Shown: positions 38,603-46,545 of the stretch, piece by piece
Layout of the letters: each line of letters begins with the position of its first letter
Position numbering within the stretch: position 1 is the first letter of the stretch
NCBI GenBank assembly: GCA_023229435.1
Contig: JALNZF010000010.1
Coordinates: 1 to 64,000 of the forward strand
Length of the DNA: 64,000 nucleotides
Direction of reading: 5' to 3'
Source of the DNA: Nitrospirota bacterium
Lineage (GTDB): Bacteria; Nitrospirota; UBA9217
Notes under the pieces: model-generated
Database searches by the model: none
Told to the model about the DNA's origin: nothing
What the model saw: the letters and a program-made list of their open reading frames with translations, nothing else
Translations under genes and position numbers: made by a program

Positions 38603-38630
38603 AAAAAGAGTGGGCAAGATGCCCACTCTT
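38603..38630 (-). terminator. Leader hairpin with T run before rimP (putative attenuator)
   Basis: On the minus strand AAGAGTGGGC, loop ATCTT, GCCCACTCTT and then TTTATTT form an intrinsic-terminator-like structure that ends about 14 bp before the rimP ATG. No minus-strand gene lies close upstream that needs termination except the GxxExxY gene and its element. Premature terminators before rimP-nusA-infB operons are known in other bacteria, and NusA acts on termination, so feedback control is a reasonable inference. Confidence 0.7.
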
Positions 38631-38657
38631 CAAGGAATTTCCCAGAGTGTTGAATAC

Positions 38658-38686
38658 TTTTTATCACAGTAGATAGCGGAATGCAA
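38658..38686 (-). promoter_or_regulatory. Candidate promoter of the rimP operon
   Basis: On the minus strand TTGCAT (38,681-38,686), 17 bp and TAAAAA (38,658-38,663) lie just upstream of the leader hairpin. The -10 match is weak. Confidence 0.35.
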
Positions 38687-38725
38687 GAGAAAAATGGTCT
38701 CTTCCCTTTAAAACCGGTCAACTGC

Positions 38726-38766
38726 GCGGCACATCCCCTGCCCTGGGCGTTCCTTAACCAATTCAG
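38726..38766. repeat. Copy of the 3' end of the cupin gene
   Basis: GCGGCACATCCCCTGCCCTG then GGCGTTCCTTAACCAATTCA matches 39,545-39,584, which encodes the cupin's last residues, with one base inserted and one changed. The two copies lie about 0.8 kb apart on either side of the GxxExxY element. Next to it (38,769-38,800) is another common repeat, GTAGGTTGGATAGAACGAAG. Confidence 0.8.
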
Positions 38767-38815
38767 TCGTAGGTTGGATAGAACGAAGTGAAACCCAACA
38801 TATTCACAATAATTC

Positions 38816-39429
38816 GTAACTACTCAGGTTGGCCGCAAAAGAACGCAAAGAACTCAAAGAAAATCCTGAAATTCATGCAAATACGTTCTTAAGCAGCTTT
38901 GGTTTATTGCCGTCTTTGCTTAATGCGTATTTCTTAATCTGAAATTTGTAGCTTCCGAAGTTGATTAAAAGTCCGTGCTCAATTCGGGCCGATTTGAGAT
39001 AACCCAGCAATTGAGATATATGTTCGTCCGCAAACATACGACATGCCTTCAGTTCGACGATAAGACTGTCATCTATCAGTAAATCGGCGAAATAATCGCC
39101 TAACACCGTGCCATCCTCATCATAGACCTTGAGAGGATGTTGTTGCTTTACGTCGAGTCCGGTTTTTCTTAGCCGGTTTGCCAGCGCATTTTCATACACC
39201 TTTTCGAGATGCCCATGTCCATGATAAACATGAATGGCATAGCCCGTTTCTCGTACAACGTCGCACAGTTCGCTTATCGCAATCATATTCATGCTCCTTG
39301 GGTTAATTCGGCAGAGCTTACGCTGTCAGAGATCCCAATATTGAGAAGAACCCTGTTTTGCTTTTCTTTGTGTTCTCTGCGTTCTTTCGCGGCCAATAGA
39401 TTTTGACCTGATTTGACCTGAGCAGATAC
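38816..39429. mobile_element. Family A element carrying a GxxExxY gene (copy 3)
   Basis: The 614-bp element starts GTAACTACTCAGGTTGGCC and ends CCTGAGCAGATAC. The inner arms are also inverted: GGCCGCAAAAGAACGCAAAG on the left, TGCGTTCTTTCGCGGCC on the right. It is flanked by AATAATTC (38,808-38,815) and AATAATGC (39,430-39,437), a target duplication matching at 7 of 8 bases. The only gene inside is the complete GxxExxY gene. Confidence 0.85.
38873..39292 (-). CDS. GxxExxY protein (PD-(D/E)XK nuclease-like)
   Basis: A 139-residue protein. GHGHLEKVYENALANRLRKT holds the GxxExxY motif; LGDYFADLLIDDSLIVELKA provides the Asp and ExK of a PD-(D/E)XK nuclease-like core; RMFADEHISQLLGYLKSARI and GLLINFGSYKFQIKKY are the later conserved blocks. 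Catalytic activity has not been established for the family as far as known here. The gene is the sole cargo of an element with terminal inverted repeats and a target duplication, and a second copy starts at 119. That suggests it is mobile or helps its own element persist. Confidence 0.9.
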   Translation of the reverse strand: MNMIAISELCDVVRETGYAIHVYHGHGHLEKVYENALANRLRKTGLDVKQQHPLKVYDEDGTVLGDYFADLLIDDSLIVELKACRMFADEHISQLLGYLKSARIEHGLLINFGSYKFQIKKYALSKDGNKPKLLKNVFA

Positions 39430-39527
39430 AATAATGCTTCTTAAAGATCGTTCAAAGTTAATTCGTCGGGTTTCGCACAACCTGCCCCAGCATGCCTGAG
39501 GCAGGGGCTCTACCCTACCTACCGGGC

Positions 39528-40022
39528 TCAGCTTGCTATAACGGGCGGCACATCCCCTGCCCTGGCGTTCCTGAACCAATTCAGAAAATGCGCGGCCTCG
39601 GGCGCGCCTTCCGCCGGTGCCCATGAAGCGCTGTTTATTTCAGCGATCGGCTTATAAGGACCCTGCTTGACCTCAAAAAAAACCGTTCCGGATTCCAGAG
39701 ACACCAGGGTATGCCACGTGTTCCTTGGGAATTCCACGGCGGCTATCATGCCGTTGTTATCGATCACCGTGCGTTCAAGGACCTTCCCTCTTTCGTCGAA
39801 AAGCAGGATGGCCAATGATCCGCGCAGGGCGGTTAGTACTTCCCCTGTTTCGGGATCGGAGTGACGGTGCGGTCGCACGTAGGACCCCGGTTCTATGGCT
39901 ATGCAGAGACGCTGTACCGGGTCGTTCAATTCAGGATGAAGGTTGAAGTGCGCCCGGTGACGCGGTGATTCCATGGCCTGTTTCGTCAGTGAGTCCAATA
40001 GCGCTCTGTCGATCTGCTTCAT
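39528..40022 (-). CDS. WbuC-family cupin metalloprotein
   Basis: A 164-residue small cupin. SPRHRAHFNLHPELNDPVQR and IEPGSYVRPHRHSDPETGEV (metal-binding HxH) then LRGSLAILLFDERGKV are the WbuC blocks; WHTLVSLESGTVFFEVKQGP carries the second His. WbuC proteins occur in O-antigen clusters and their reaction is not known. This gene is not in such a cluster. Its 3' end is duplicated at 38,726-38,766. The start codon follows no strong Shine-Dalgarno. Confidence 0.85.
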   Translation of the reverse strand: MKQIDRALLDSLTKQAMESPRHRAHFNLHPELNDPVQRLCIAIEPGSYVRPHRHSDPETGEVLTALRGSLAILLFDERGKVLERTVIDNNGMIAAVEFPRNTWHTLVSLESGTVFFEVKQGPYKPIAEINSASWAPAEGAPEAAHFLNWFRNARAGDVPPVIAS

Positions 40023-40077
40023 AAAGTATCAGACCTTAATAGTAACTAAAGCTGCTCATACCGGTTTTGTCCCCGCC

Positions 40078-41322
40078 TCATTTGATCACTACCGGTTTCT
40101 TTATGATGTAATTGGCGGTAAAAATATACTCATCCACAAAGTCTCTCTTCCCGTCGCCGTTCAAATCAAATTTGGGTTTTTTCGCCGTACCGTGATCACG
40201 CAAAAACAGCATGAAATCAGCCTCCGTCACCGTACCTGATTTATCCAGGTCAACAGTGGCCGCCGGCGCAACTACGATCGGAAACTCCATGTTCACCTTC
40301 TCCTGGGAAACAGCGAGCGTTGCCGATACTGCCTTCTTGTCCGGCCTCAGCTCCGCGATCCATGTATTCGTGTTGTCAGGATCTTTCTTCAGGGAAAGGA
40401 GGGTGGCGCCCGAAACCTTGACATCAGGCTTCTTCTTGCCGGTCGTCATCGCGATAAAAGATATCTTGACCGTGGCCTTGCCGTCTGAAAGAACGACCGG
40501 GGAAACCTGCCTGAAACCGATCAGCGGCTCCTGGTTGAAGAGTTCGGTAAGCGCCTTCGCGCTGCGTGCACCCGTATATATGCCGAAACGTTCCAGAACA
40601 CTTTTTTGTGAATAGATATTCTTGTCCTGTTTGGTCGGATTCGTTTCCTGCTCCGTACCGGCCGCTCTGCTTGCCGTCTCTTGAGAAACCACCTCAAGCT
40701 CTTTTACCGGCTCAGGAGAAACTTCTGGAGCTGCTGACGGCTCTTCGATTTTGGAGCCCGCAGATGCGCCGGAGGGCACAATACCGACGATCACTCCCTG
40801 CTGCCCGAATGGCACCGGAACAGCGCCGGTATCGGCTTGAGTCCCCGCGTTCGAGGGGGTGATGGATGAGGGTTCAGTCTCGTTGGGCGAATTGACGATC
40901 TGAGCCAGCACCGGCAGCGGATCACCGTTAATATTGGCGACGCTTGCATTGATCGCAATAATTCTGCCGGGTGAATTGCCGGTCTGGTCAAAGGCCAGCG
41001 TTGCAATAGTACCGTCGCCTTTTATGGGAGAGGTTGTGATGATCAGCATGCGCACGGTCCCCGGCACATTGGGGTTCACTTGCATCAGAGCGCCGGAAAT
41101 GAACACTCCCGGCATGACCCGGGGATTTGAAAGCGTTGAGGTTTCGTAGTTAATGGTGACATCAAGCGCCGCAACATTTTCCATTCCCACCCCTTGCAAT
41201 GAAAAGCCGCCGTCGCCCGAGGACAACAGGGAAAGCGTCGATGCGGCGCAAACAGGCTGGGAGAAATATAGCGTCAGGGCGAGCGTAAGAATGCATATCA
41301 ATGAACTGGTTTTTATTTTCAT
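40078..41322 (-). CDS. Secreted protein with cohesin-like and dockerin-like domains
   Basis: A 414-residue exported protein. MKIKTSSLICILTLALTLYF plus SQPVCA is a signal peptide. Residues 28-140 resemble a cohesin beta-sandwich (ALDVTINYETSTLSNPRVMP, then GTIATLAFDQTG). A Pro/Glu/Ser-rich linker (140-230) and a second sandwich-like region (270-350) follow. Residues 352-405 hold two EF-hand-like loops, DLDKSGTVTEADF and DLNGDGKRDFVDEY, as in type I dockerins. Finding both halves of an adhesion pair in one protein suggests self-association, but no partner is visible. Downstream of the surface protein genes it may form part of a surface layer or appendage. Confidence 0.8.
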   Translation of the reverse strand: MKIKTSSLICILTLALTLYFSQPVCAASTLSLLSSGDGGFSLQGVGMENVAALDVTINYETSTLSNPRVMPGVFISGALMQVNPNVPGTVRMLIITTSPIKGDGTIATLAFDQTGNSPGRIIAINASVANINGDPLPVLAQIVNSPNETEPSSITPSNAGTQADTGAVPVPFGQQGVIVGIVPSGASAGSKIEEPSAAPEVSPEPVKELEVVSQETASRAAGTEQETNPTKQDKNIYSQKSVLERFGIYTGARSAKALTELFNQEPLIGFRQVSPVVLSDGKATVKISFIAMTTGKKKPDVKVSGATLLSLKKDPDNTNTWIAELRPDKKAVSATLAVSQEKVNMEFPIVVAPAATVDLDKSGTVTEADFMLFLRDHGTAKKPKFDLNGDGKRDFVDEYIFTANYIIKKPVVIK

Positions 41323-41364
41323 GATTAACCTTTCAACTCAAGATTGATAATTCGGATAAGAATC

Positions 41365-41554
41365 GTAACTACTCGGGTTGACCGCAAAAGACCCCCGATA
41401 ACATATTTCGAGGGCAGGCTCCAAGAACTCAAAGAAAAACCTGAAACCATGTATTTCAGTTTTTAATTCTCTCTGCGATCTTTGCGTGCTTCTCTAAGTG
41501 GCCGGTTCATTTTTTAGGCCATTCGCGGCTAACAGATTTTGACTGAGTAGATAC
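41365..41554. mobile_element. Family A miniature element (copy 4)
   Basis: It starts GTAACTACTCGGGTTGACCG and ends CTGAGTAGATAC, matching copies 2 and 3 at both ends. The left arm contains the module ACCCCCGATAACATATTTCG then AGGGCAGGCTCC, the inverse of the module in copy 2. No gene is inside. An 8-bp target duplication is not obvious (TAAGAATC against ATACTATT). Confidence 0.75.
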
Positions 41555-41566
41555 ATACTATTAATA

Positions 41567-41629
41567 TCAAAAAAATAACCGCGAAGCGTATAAAGAAGGG
41601 AATCATCCATTCCTCAGAGCACTTCGCGG
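41567..41629 (-). terminator. Terminator after the lipoprotein gene
   Basis: On the minus strand CCGCGAAG, a long loop containing an inner GGAATGGATGATTCC stem, CTTCGCGG and then TTATTTTTTT lie about 55 bp after the stop at 41,683. Confidence 0.7.
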
Positions 41630-41682
41630 TATACAGAGCTGCGGGATAAATTCAAGACCTTTGCAAAAGCTTCATTCCTGAA

Positions 41683-42198
41683 TCATCTTATATCCGCGGT
41701 AAATCCGGCAGTCAGTCTGGGGATGATCTCGGCGCCGTTCGTATCCCAGGCCTTGAAATCGGTCAAGTTGAAATCAACTGCTGTCGGGAAGACGCCCGTT
41801 GCAACATCGCAATTTACCGTGACAAACTCTCCCGTTCCAACACCATTGGCATTGAGCAGTTTGACTATCACTTTGCCGGGCTCTGTTGCCGTTGCAGCCG
41901 TATAGGCGCCGGTCAGGTACGTGTTTATGGTGGCCGTTACACCTGAAGCCAACACCACGCCGGTGTTCATGACCAGTATAGAAGGATTGACGCTGTCAGG
42001 CGTCGTTTGCACGGTCACTCCCGAAGGCAGGTTAACGGTAACATCAACTGCACCGATCAGTGTGCCCGTAGTAAGGGTGCCCTGGCTTATGATCGCCAAT
42101 GTAGCAGTTGTCGGTTGTTGATGGGTTATATCCTCGCCGGTGCTTTTACAGCCGGCCAGTGTGAACAGGGCAGTCTGAGGGGGAGGCGATAGCCTCAC
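41683..42198 (-). CDS. Putative lipoprotein, start uncertain
   Basis: About 171 residues with a GTG start at 42,198. LFTLAGCKSTGED contains a lipobox-like LAGC, but the preceding n-region (MRLSPPPQTA) is too short and polar for a normal signal peptide. An ATG in another frame at about 42,215 begins MSFGFLQ and stops, so a frameshift near the 5' end is possible. The rest is a Thr/Val/Gly-rich beta sandwich (VDVTVNLPSGVTVQTTPDSV, GEFVTVNCDVATG, AGFTADIR), a type found in exported proteins of related bacteria. It may be the cohesin-like remnant of a longer protein. Function unknown. Confidence 0.55.
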   Translation of the reverse strand: MRLSPPPQTALFTLAGCKSTGEDITHQQPTTATLAIISQGTLTTGTLIGAVDVTVNLPSGVTVQTTPDSVNPSILVMNTGVVLASGVTATINTYLTGAYTAATATEPGKVIVKLLNANGVGTGEFVTVNCDVATGVFPTAVDFNLTDFKAWDTNGAEIIPRLTAGFTADIR

Positions 42199-42254
42199 TG
42201 GAGAAAACCGAACGACATGTTTACCGATTACTTGGTTCTCTTAGATCAAAGTCA

Positions 42255-42290
42255 GGGAGCGCCCCTCAACAGAAGGGCGCCCCCGTTTTT
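42255..42290. terminator. GC-rich hairpin between the surface gene and the lipoprotein gene
   Basis: GGGAGCGCCCC (42,255-42,265) and GGGCGCCCCC (42,275-42,284) form a strong stem. The T run (GTTTTTCTTTT) follows on the plus strand, but the genes here are on the minus strand. It may act as a 3'-end stabiliser for the upstream minus-strand message. Confidence 0.5.
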
Positions 42291-42293
42291 CTT

Positions 42294-43892
42294 TTACTTG
42301 GTGGTAAAGCTCCAGGTTTCTGTGCTGTCCGCTAAATTATTTGTTGATTTTCCGTCATCAGCCACGACCTTCCAGTAGTAGGTAGTGCCGGCATTCAGCC
42401 CGGCCGCAAAGTAGCTCATTTGATCCGCGGGAGCTGGTGCGGCGGTCTCGCTCACGTCTTTGCTGTGGCACGAAATGAGCGCTCCGCTTGTGAACAGTAC
42501 GGCAATAAGGAGGAGGAAAATGGTCCTTTTCCTCTTCGTAAATCCGCCGATGAATGTCATGCCGATCATAAACAACCCCGCCCCGCCTGCATAAAACACG
42601 CCTTTGCCATTGGTCCGGCTCGCGACCGTTGATGTAATACAGTTCAACGATAAGGCCGCGTCCTGGCACATATAGACTTGATACGACAATGTATCTCCGT
42701 TCTGGTCAGTACTTTTCATCCACCTGAATTCCTGTTCCGGTCCCACGTCGCTCAACCCGTTTCCAGGAGAAACCAGCACAGGCGCAGTGGGTGGATCATT
42801 GCCGCCATTGAGCATGATCCTCGTTATGCTTCCCGGGCTTCCCGCGTCATTGGAATTAATGATGAGGCTGGTAGTCCAATCACTAAGGGTGCTATTTTCC
42901 GGTTTATCAAAGCGTATGGTCATCGTGCACGATGGCGGCGACGCGCTGCCCACGGAAGTCCCAAGGGATGCGCCTGAACATGTGTCCGTGCCCTCGACAA
43001 TTTTGAACGGCGGTGACAGCTCGTTCACGGAAGTGATAATAAGATTGGTATCCCCGTTGTTCTTGATTGTGAGCGTCTTGTCGCCGGACGATCCGCCGAA
43101 TCTGATAAAGTCTGTATCAGGCCAGACATGCGGCGGTACCCCGCCGGCAAAAGGAACCATGATACTCATATTGCCGCTGAAACCAACAAACGGGCCGTCC
43201 ACAAAAGGCAGTCCATTTATGCCGTCTCCATCGACGTCTCTTGACATCAGGTCCCAAACCTTGGTACGCTGTGTATCGGGATCAGGACATGGATGGTCAG
43301 CTGGCTGTTGAGCTGTCTCGCATGATGCGCTGCCGCCGCATCCAACTGTCTGCTCAGTAGAGGAGCTTGGATAGTTGGAACACATGGGTGACGGGAGAAA
43401 CGCGGCATGTCTCGTAAATATGTTGATCATATCAATGTCCGTAGAGACAGTCCAGTTAAACTGATAATGAACGCCCAACTCATCCGCCCCGACCGTAAAG
43501 GTGATGGGAGGGTGTGTCGCGTCGGTCAATCCGCAGCCGGGGCTTCCTCCCGGGCAGAGAGAGTAGACCGTATAGGTGCCGGGCCCATAAAGGACCACAT
43601 CATGTGTCGCCCAGGTAGCGCCATAGAACCTGGTGGTTGAAGAAAATGCGCAATTCGAGACCTGGCTGCCCGTGGCAACAGAGTGCCGCTGGGTCCCGTC
43701 CCATTTGAATATGACGTCATTCATTCCGCCCGTTATGGCGAGACCGCCTGCGCTGATCATGGTGAAATTGTTGTTATAAGAAGTTTGTACCGCTGCCAAC
43801 GCCTGTGTTGTGACCATCCCAACACAAAGGACGATAGAGGCAATAAGGATAAGCCACTTTCCTCTGAGCGGTGTTTTCGCTATTTTATTCAT
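42294..43892 (-). CDS. Exported surface protein with membrane hairpin inside a fibronectin-like domain
   Basis: A 532-residue protein. The N-terminus (LRGKWLILIASIVLCVGMVT TQALA, written in two parts) is a signal peptide. Residues 30-190 share an N-terminal domain with the next gene (GPGTYTVYSLCPGGSPGCG, VVLYGPGT). DVDGDGINGLPFVDGPF is a calcium-loop-like segment. Residues 260-365 resemble an ASH-type sandwich (LTIKNNGDTNLIITSVNELS). Residues 375-532 form a fibronectin III-like domain that is split at residues 429-491 by two hydrophobic segments (VFYAGGAGLFMIGMTFIGGF and FLLLIAVLFTSGALISC) around basic TKRKR. Two candidate starts exist (43,916 and 43,892), both with Shine-Dalgarno-like sites. 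Function unknown. Confidence 0.75.
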   Translation of the reverse strand: MNKIAKTPLRGKWLILIASIVLCVGMVTTQALAAVQTSYNNNFTMISAGGLAITGGMNDVIFKWDGTQRHSVATGSQVSNCAFSSTTRFYGATWATHDVVLYGPGTYTVYSLCPGGSPGCGLTDATHPPITFTVGADELGVHYQFNWTVSTDIDMINIFTRHAAFLPSPMCSNYPSSSTEQTVGCGGSASCETAQQPADHPCPDPDTQRTKVWDLMSRDVDGDGINGLPFVDGPFVGFSGNMSIMVPFAGGVPPHVWPDTDFIRFGGSSGDKTLTIKNNGDTNLIITSVNELSPPFKIVEGTDTCSGASLGTSVGSASPPSCTMTIRFDKPENSTLSDWTTSLIINSNDAGSPGSITRIMLNGGNDPPTAPVLVSPGNGLSDVGPEQEFRWMKSTDQNGDTLSYQVYMCQDAALSLNCITSTVASRTNGKGVFYAGGAGLFMIGMTFIGGFTKRKRTIFLLLIAVLFTSGALISCHSKDVSETAAPAPADQMSYFAAGLNAGTTYYWKVVADDGKSTNNLADSTETWSFTTK

Positions 43893-44016
43893 AAGCTCGT
43901 TCCCCCTCTTGATCATTATCCTGTCCTCCTTGAGTAATATGAGTAATATAGGTAACCGGTAATTTCCAATAGAAGTCTATTGCTCAACTTCATATCGTAT
44001 ATCAACAAGTGCTATG

Positions 44017-44066
44017 AAAACAAGAGCAGAAGCGCCCCGCGAAGAACGGGGCACCTCTGTTCTCTT
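44017..44066 (-). terminator. Terminator after the Cys-rich surface gene
   Basis: On the minus strand AAGAGAACAGAGGTGCCCCG, a small loop and CGGGGCGCTTCTGCTCTTG followed by TTTTC form a long stem with a few mismatches, 12 bp after the stop. Confidence 0.65.
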
Positions 44067-44078
44067 AAAATTTTCCAA

Positions 44079-45650
44079 TTACTGTGTCGTAAAGCTGTAC
44101 GAGACACTGCTGACAAGACCACCTCTACTGTCATCAGCCTCGACTTTCCAATAGTACGTAGTGCTCGGAGTAAGCCCCGAAGCCATATAGTTCATTTCGT
44201 TGTCGCCAAGGGGCGTGCCGACGTTCTTGTCTGAGGTGATTCCGCAGGCGATGAATGCACCGCCGGCACACAGCGTTACAATGATGAGAAGGGCAATGAT
44301 CTTTTTTCTTCCCCTAAAACCGCCGATGAACGTCAAGCCGATCATAAACAGCCCTGCCCCGCTTGCATAGAACACACTCTTGCTGTTCTTTTTGCTCGCA
44401 TCTGCAACATCCACTATGGAGGGGCAACCCATAGCGTCCGGGGTTATACAATAAGTGACATGATACTTGAGAGCATCTCCATCAGTATCACCACACTTAG
44501 TCCATCTAAATTCTACTGTCGAACCCAACCCGCTCTGGCCATCTGTCGGATAGATAAGGGTCGGGGCCGGACTGCAAGCCACATTACACGTCGGACCAGG
44601 TATATAGGTGCCGGAAGAACATGTTCCACCTGAACAAACATCGCCTTCTGTGCAGGCATCGTTATCGTCACAGGACGATGTATTATTTACATAAACACAA
44701 TCGCCTGTTGAAGAATCACACGTATCTGTGGTGCAAACATTACTATCATCGCAATTCGTTTGTGTGTGCGTGCAAGTGCCGGACACATCACAGGAATCCG
44801 TTGTGCATGCGTCATTGTCATCGCATTTGGGTGTTCCTACACACGCCTCATTAAAACAAACGTCATTACCTGTGCAGACATCGCCGTCGTCACAGACTGT
44901 CCCATCAGCGTGTCCTACACAACACGTTCCTGAAACAGGCGTGTGAACGCAGGTGGCTGTGGCCAGATCACAGGAATCGATTGTACATGCATCGTTGTCA
45001 TTGCAGTTGCCGCAAACCATCACATTGAAGTTGGCATTGAAATTCATGAACGGGCCATCTACCATGCCACGGCCGTTTATGCCATCTCCATTCCAGTCAT
45101 TTGACATCAAGTCCCAAACCGTGTTGGCCGGATTGGAACCGCATGCCACTGTGTGCATGGGTGACGGTGCAAACACGGCGTGCGGCGTCCAGACATCCAC
45201 CACGTCTATGTTTGTGCTAAGATTCCAGTTAAAGAGCATGTGGGCGCCGAGTTCTGTCGCACCAACCGTAAAGGTGATCGCAGTGCCTGTTCCGCAGCCG
45301 GGGCTTCCCTCCGGACAACCTGCGTAGACCGTGTAGGTGCCGGGGCCATAGACGGCCACATCATGGGCCGACCACGTCTTACCCTGGAACGGACAGGATG
45401 AGGTAATTGTTGCATTCGAGACCTGGCCGGCTGCTGCAACAGAAGTCTTCGTGGTCCCGTCCCAGGTGAAATGAACGTCATTGGTGCCGCCCACCGCACT
45501 GCCAGTTGGAGAGCGCATGGTAAAATTGTTTAATGTAGTATCTGCTGCCGCCAAGGCCTGCGTCGCGCCCATACCAACACAGAGGATCAATGAGGCAAAA
45601 AAGATAAACCACTTTCCCCATAGCGTCGTATTTTTCGCTATTTCGTTCAT
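44079..45650 (-). CDS. Exported Cys-rich surface protein, paralog of the downstream gene
   Basis: A 523-residue protein. The signal peptide ends near GMGATQALA. The N-terminal domain (VAVYGPGTYTVYAGCPEGSP) and NDWNGDGINGRGMVDGPF match the paralog at 42,294-43,892. Instead of the ASH-like domain it has a run of Cys-rich units built on CDDNDACTTDSCD (residues about 215-350), a repeat known from extracellular proteins of slime moulds and myxobacteria. The C-terminal fibronectin-like domain is again split (residues 424-485) by VFYASGAGLFMIGLTFIGGF, RGRKK and IIALLIIVTLCAGGAFIAC. ATG 45,650 follows GGGAGG; an upstream ATG with AAGGAGG is an alternative. Disulfides imply an extracytoplasmic location. 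Confidence 0.75.
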   Translation of the reverse strand: MNEIAKNTTLWGKWFIFFASLILCVGMGATQALAAADTTLNNFTMRSPTGSAVGGTNDVHFTWDGTTKTSVAAAGQVSNATITSSCPFQGKTWSAHDVAVYGPGTYTVYAGCPEGSPGCGTGTAITFTVGATELGAHMLFNWNLSTNIDVVDVWTPHAVFAPSPMHTVACGSNPANTVWDLMSNDWNGDGINGRGMVDGPFMNFNANFNVMVCGNCNDNDACTIDSCDLATATCVHTPVSGTCCVGHADGTVCDDGDVCTGNDVCFNEACVGTPKCDDNDACTTDSCDVSGTCTHTQTNCDDSNVCTTDTCDSSTGDCVYVNNTSSCDDNDACTEGDVCSGGTCSSGTYIPGPTCNVACSPAPTLIYPTDGQSGLGSTVEFRWTKCGDTDGDALKYHVTYCITPDAMGCPSIVDVADASKKNSKSVFYASGAGLFMIGLTFIGGFRGRKKIIALLIIVTLCAGGAFIACGITSDKNVGTPLGDNEMNYMASGLTPSTTYYWKVEADDSRGGLVSSVSYSFTTQ

Positions 45651-46545
45651 AACCATGTCCTCCCTTTTGTTCACAATCATTTCCTCCTTATTATTATTGA
45701 TTTGTAATGTAACGTGCAGTTCTCTGAAATTAGTTTGCAGGGGCAATTTGCCAGAGGGAAGATTTCGAGTAAAGCCGGTTTCTTCCATAATAAATTCATT
45801 CCCTGGATACCCGATCACTTTGCCGCGGGGAGGTTTATCAGCCCTCTTCAGGTGTTGAAGACACACTCACCTGAACACACTTTCAAAAAAGATCTTTTCC
45901 CGGCTCAGCAGAATGACAAAAGACCTCACCTCTTTTCCAAAGCTTCTTGCTGTTTTTCCCCGTATTGTTATAAATTATCAGGATGGTAGAATAGTATTAA
46001 ATGTAATTAGCGTATATCATATAACAGAGATTTTGGCGCATGTCAATCTCTTTTTTTTCAACCAGATTAATTAATTTTCATGACCGCTCAGGACAGGTAA
46101 AACCATATTTATATTTTCAAAAGTAATGGGAAAATGGGCCAAAGTGCGGTTATGCACTTGACGGAACCCAACGTAATTTATTGTGAATTCTCTCAAACCA
46201 TCCCCCCCGTCTGATATAAACCCCGACTTTAATAAAATCCAAGAGGACAGGCATACCGGGGCAGGCTTATGAACATTCGCTCATTACACTATCTTCGCAC
46301 TATTTCCGTCATCCCCGAGTGCTCTTATCGGGAATATGATATGGTTGTCTCGATAGGGTTGGCGCCGTCAAGTGCATACACTAATCAACTACCCCGCCGC
46401 AAGCAGCGGGGTATTAGAACCGTGTTCACTTGATCCATTCGCCGCAAGCGGCGGGGAATTTGACCCAGTGACCCGATTAAAATTAAAACCCAAAAAAGGA
46501 AAGAGATTTTTTCCCCGTCGTTATTGACACCCGAGCATAAAATTA
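45651..46545. other. Long non-coding region upstream of the surface gene
   Basis: About 0.9 kb without a supported gene. Positions 45,670-46,070 are AT-rich upstream sequence of the surface gene; no riboswitch was recognised. Positions 46,308-46,344 carry one arm of family B (GTCATCCCCGAGTGCTCT), and 46,250-46,275 a piece seen in copy 2 (ACCGGGGCAGGCTTAT). Positions 46,392-46,460 hold GC-rich palindromes listed separately. Confidence 0.5.
46392..46460. repeat. REP-like GC-rich palindromes
   Basis: CCCCGCCGCAAGCAGCGGGG (46,392-46,411) is a near-perfect hairpin, and GCCGCAAGCGGCGGGG (from 46,441) repeats the same core 50 bp on. They resemble bacterial REP sequences; no REP transposase gene is in the window. 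Confidence 0.65.

Noticed and set aside
42480..42610. Possible frameshift or gene junction explaining the hydrophobic insert
   Set aside because: The frame is continuous in both paralogs and the insert is conserved at the same place, so a sequencing artefact would have to occur twice.
45700..45900. Possible riboswitch upstream of the Cys-rich surface gene
   Set aside because: Strings such as GGCAAAGTGATCGGGTATCC prompted a check for a cyclic-di-GMP type aptamer, but the conserved GCAAAG/tetraloop pairing pattern does not fit.
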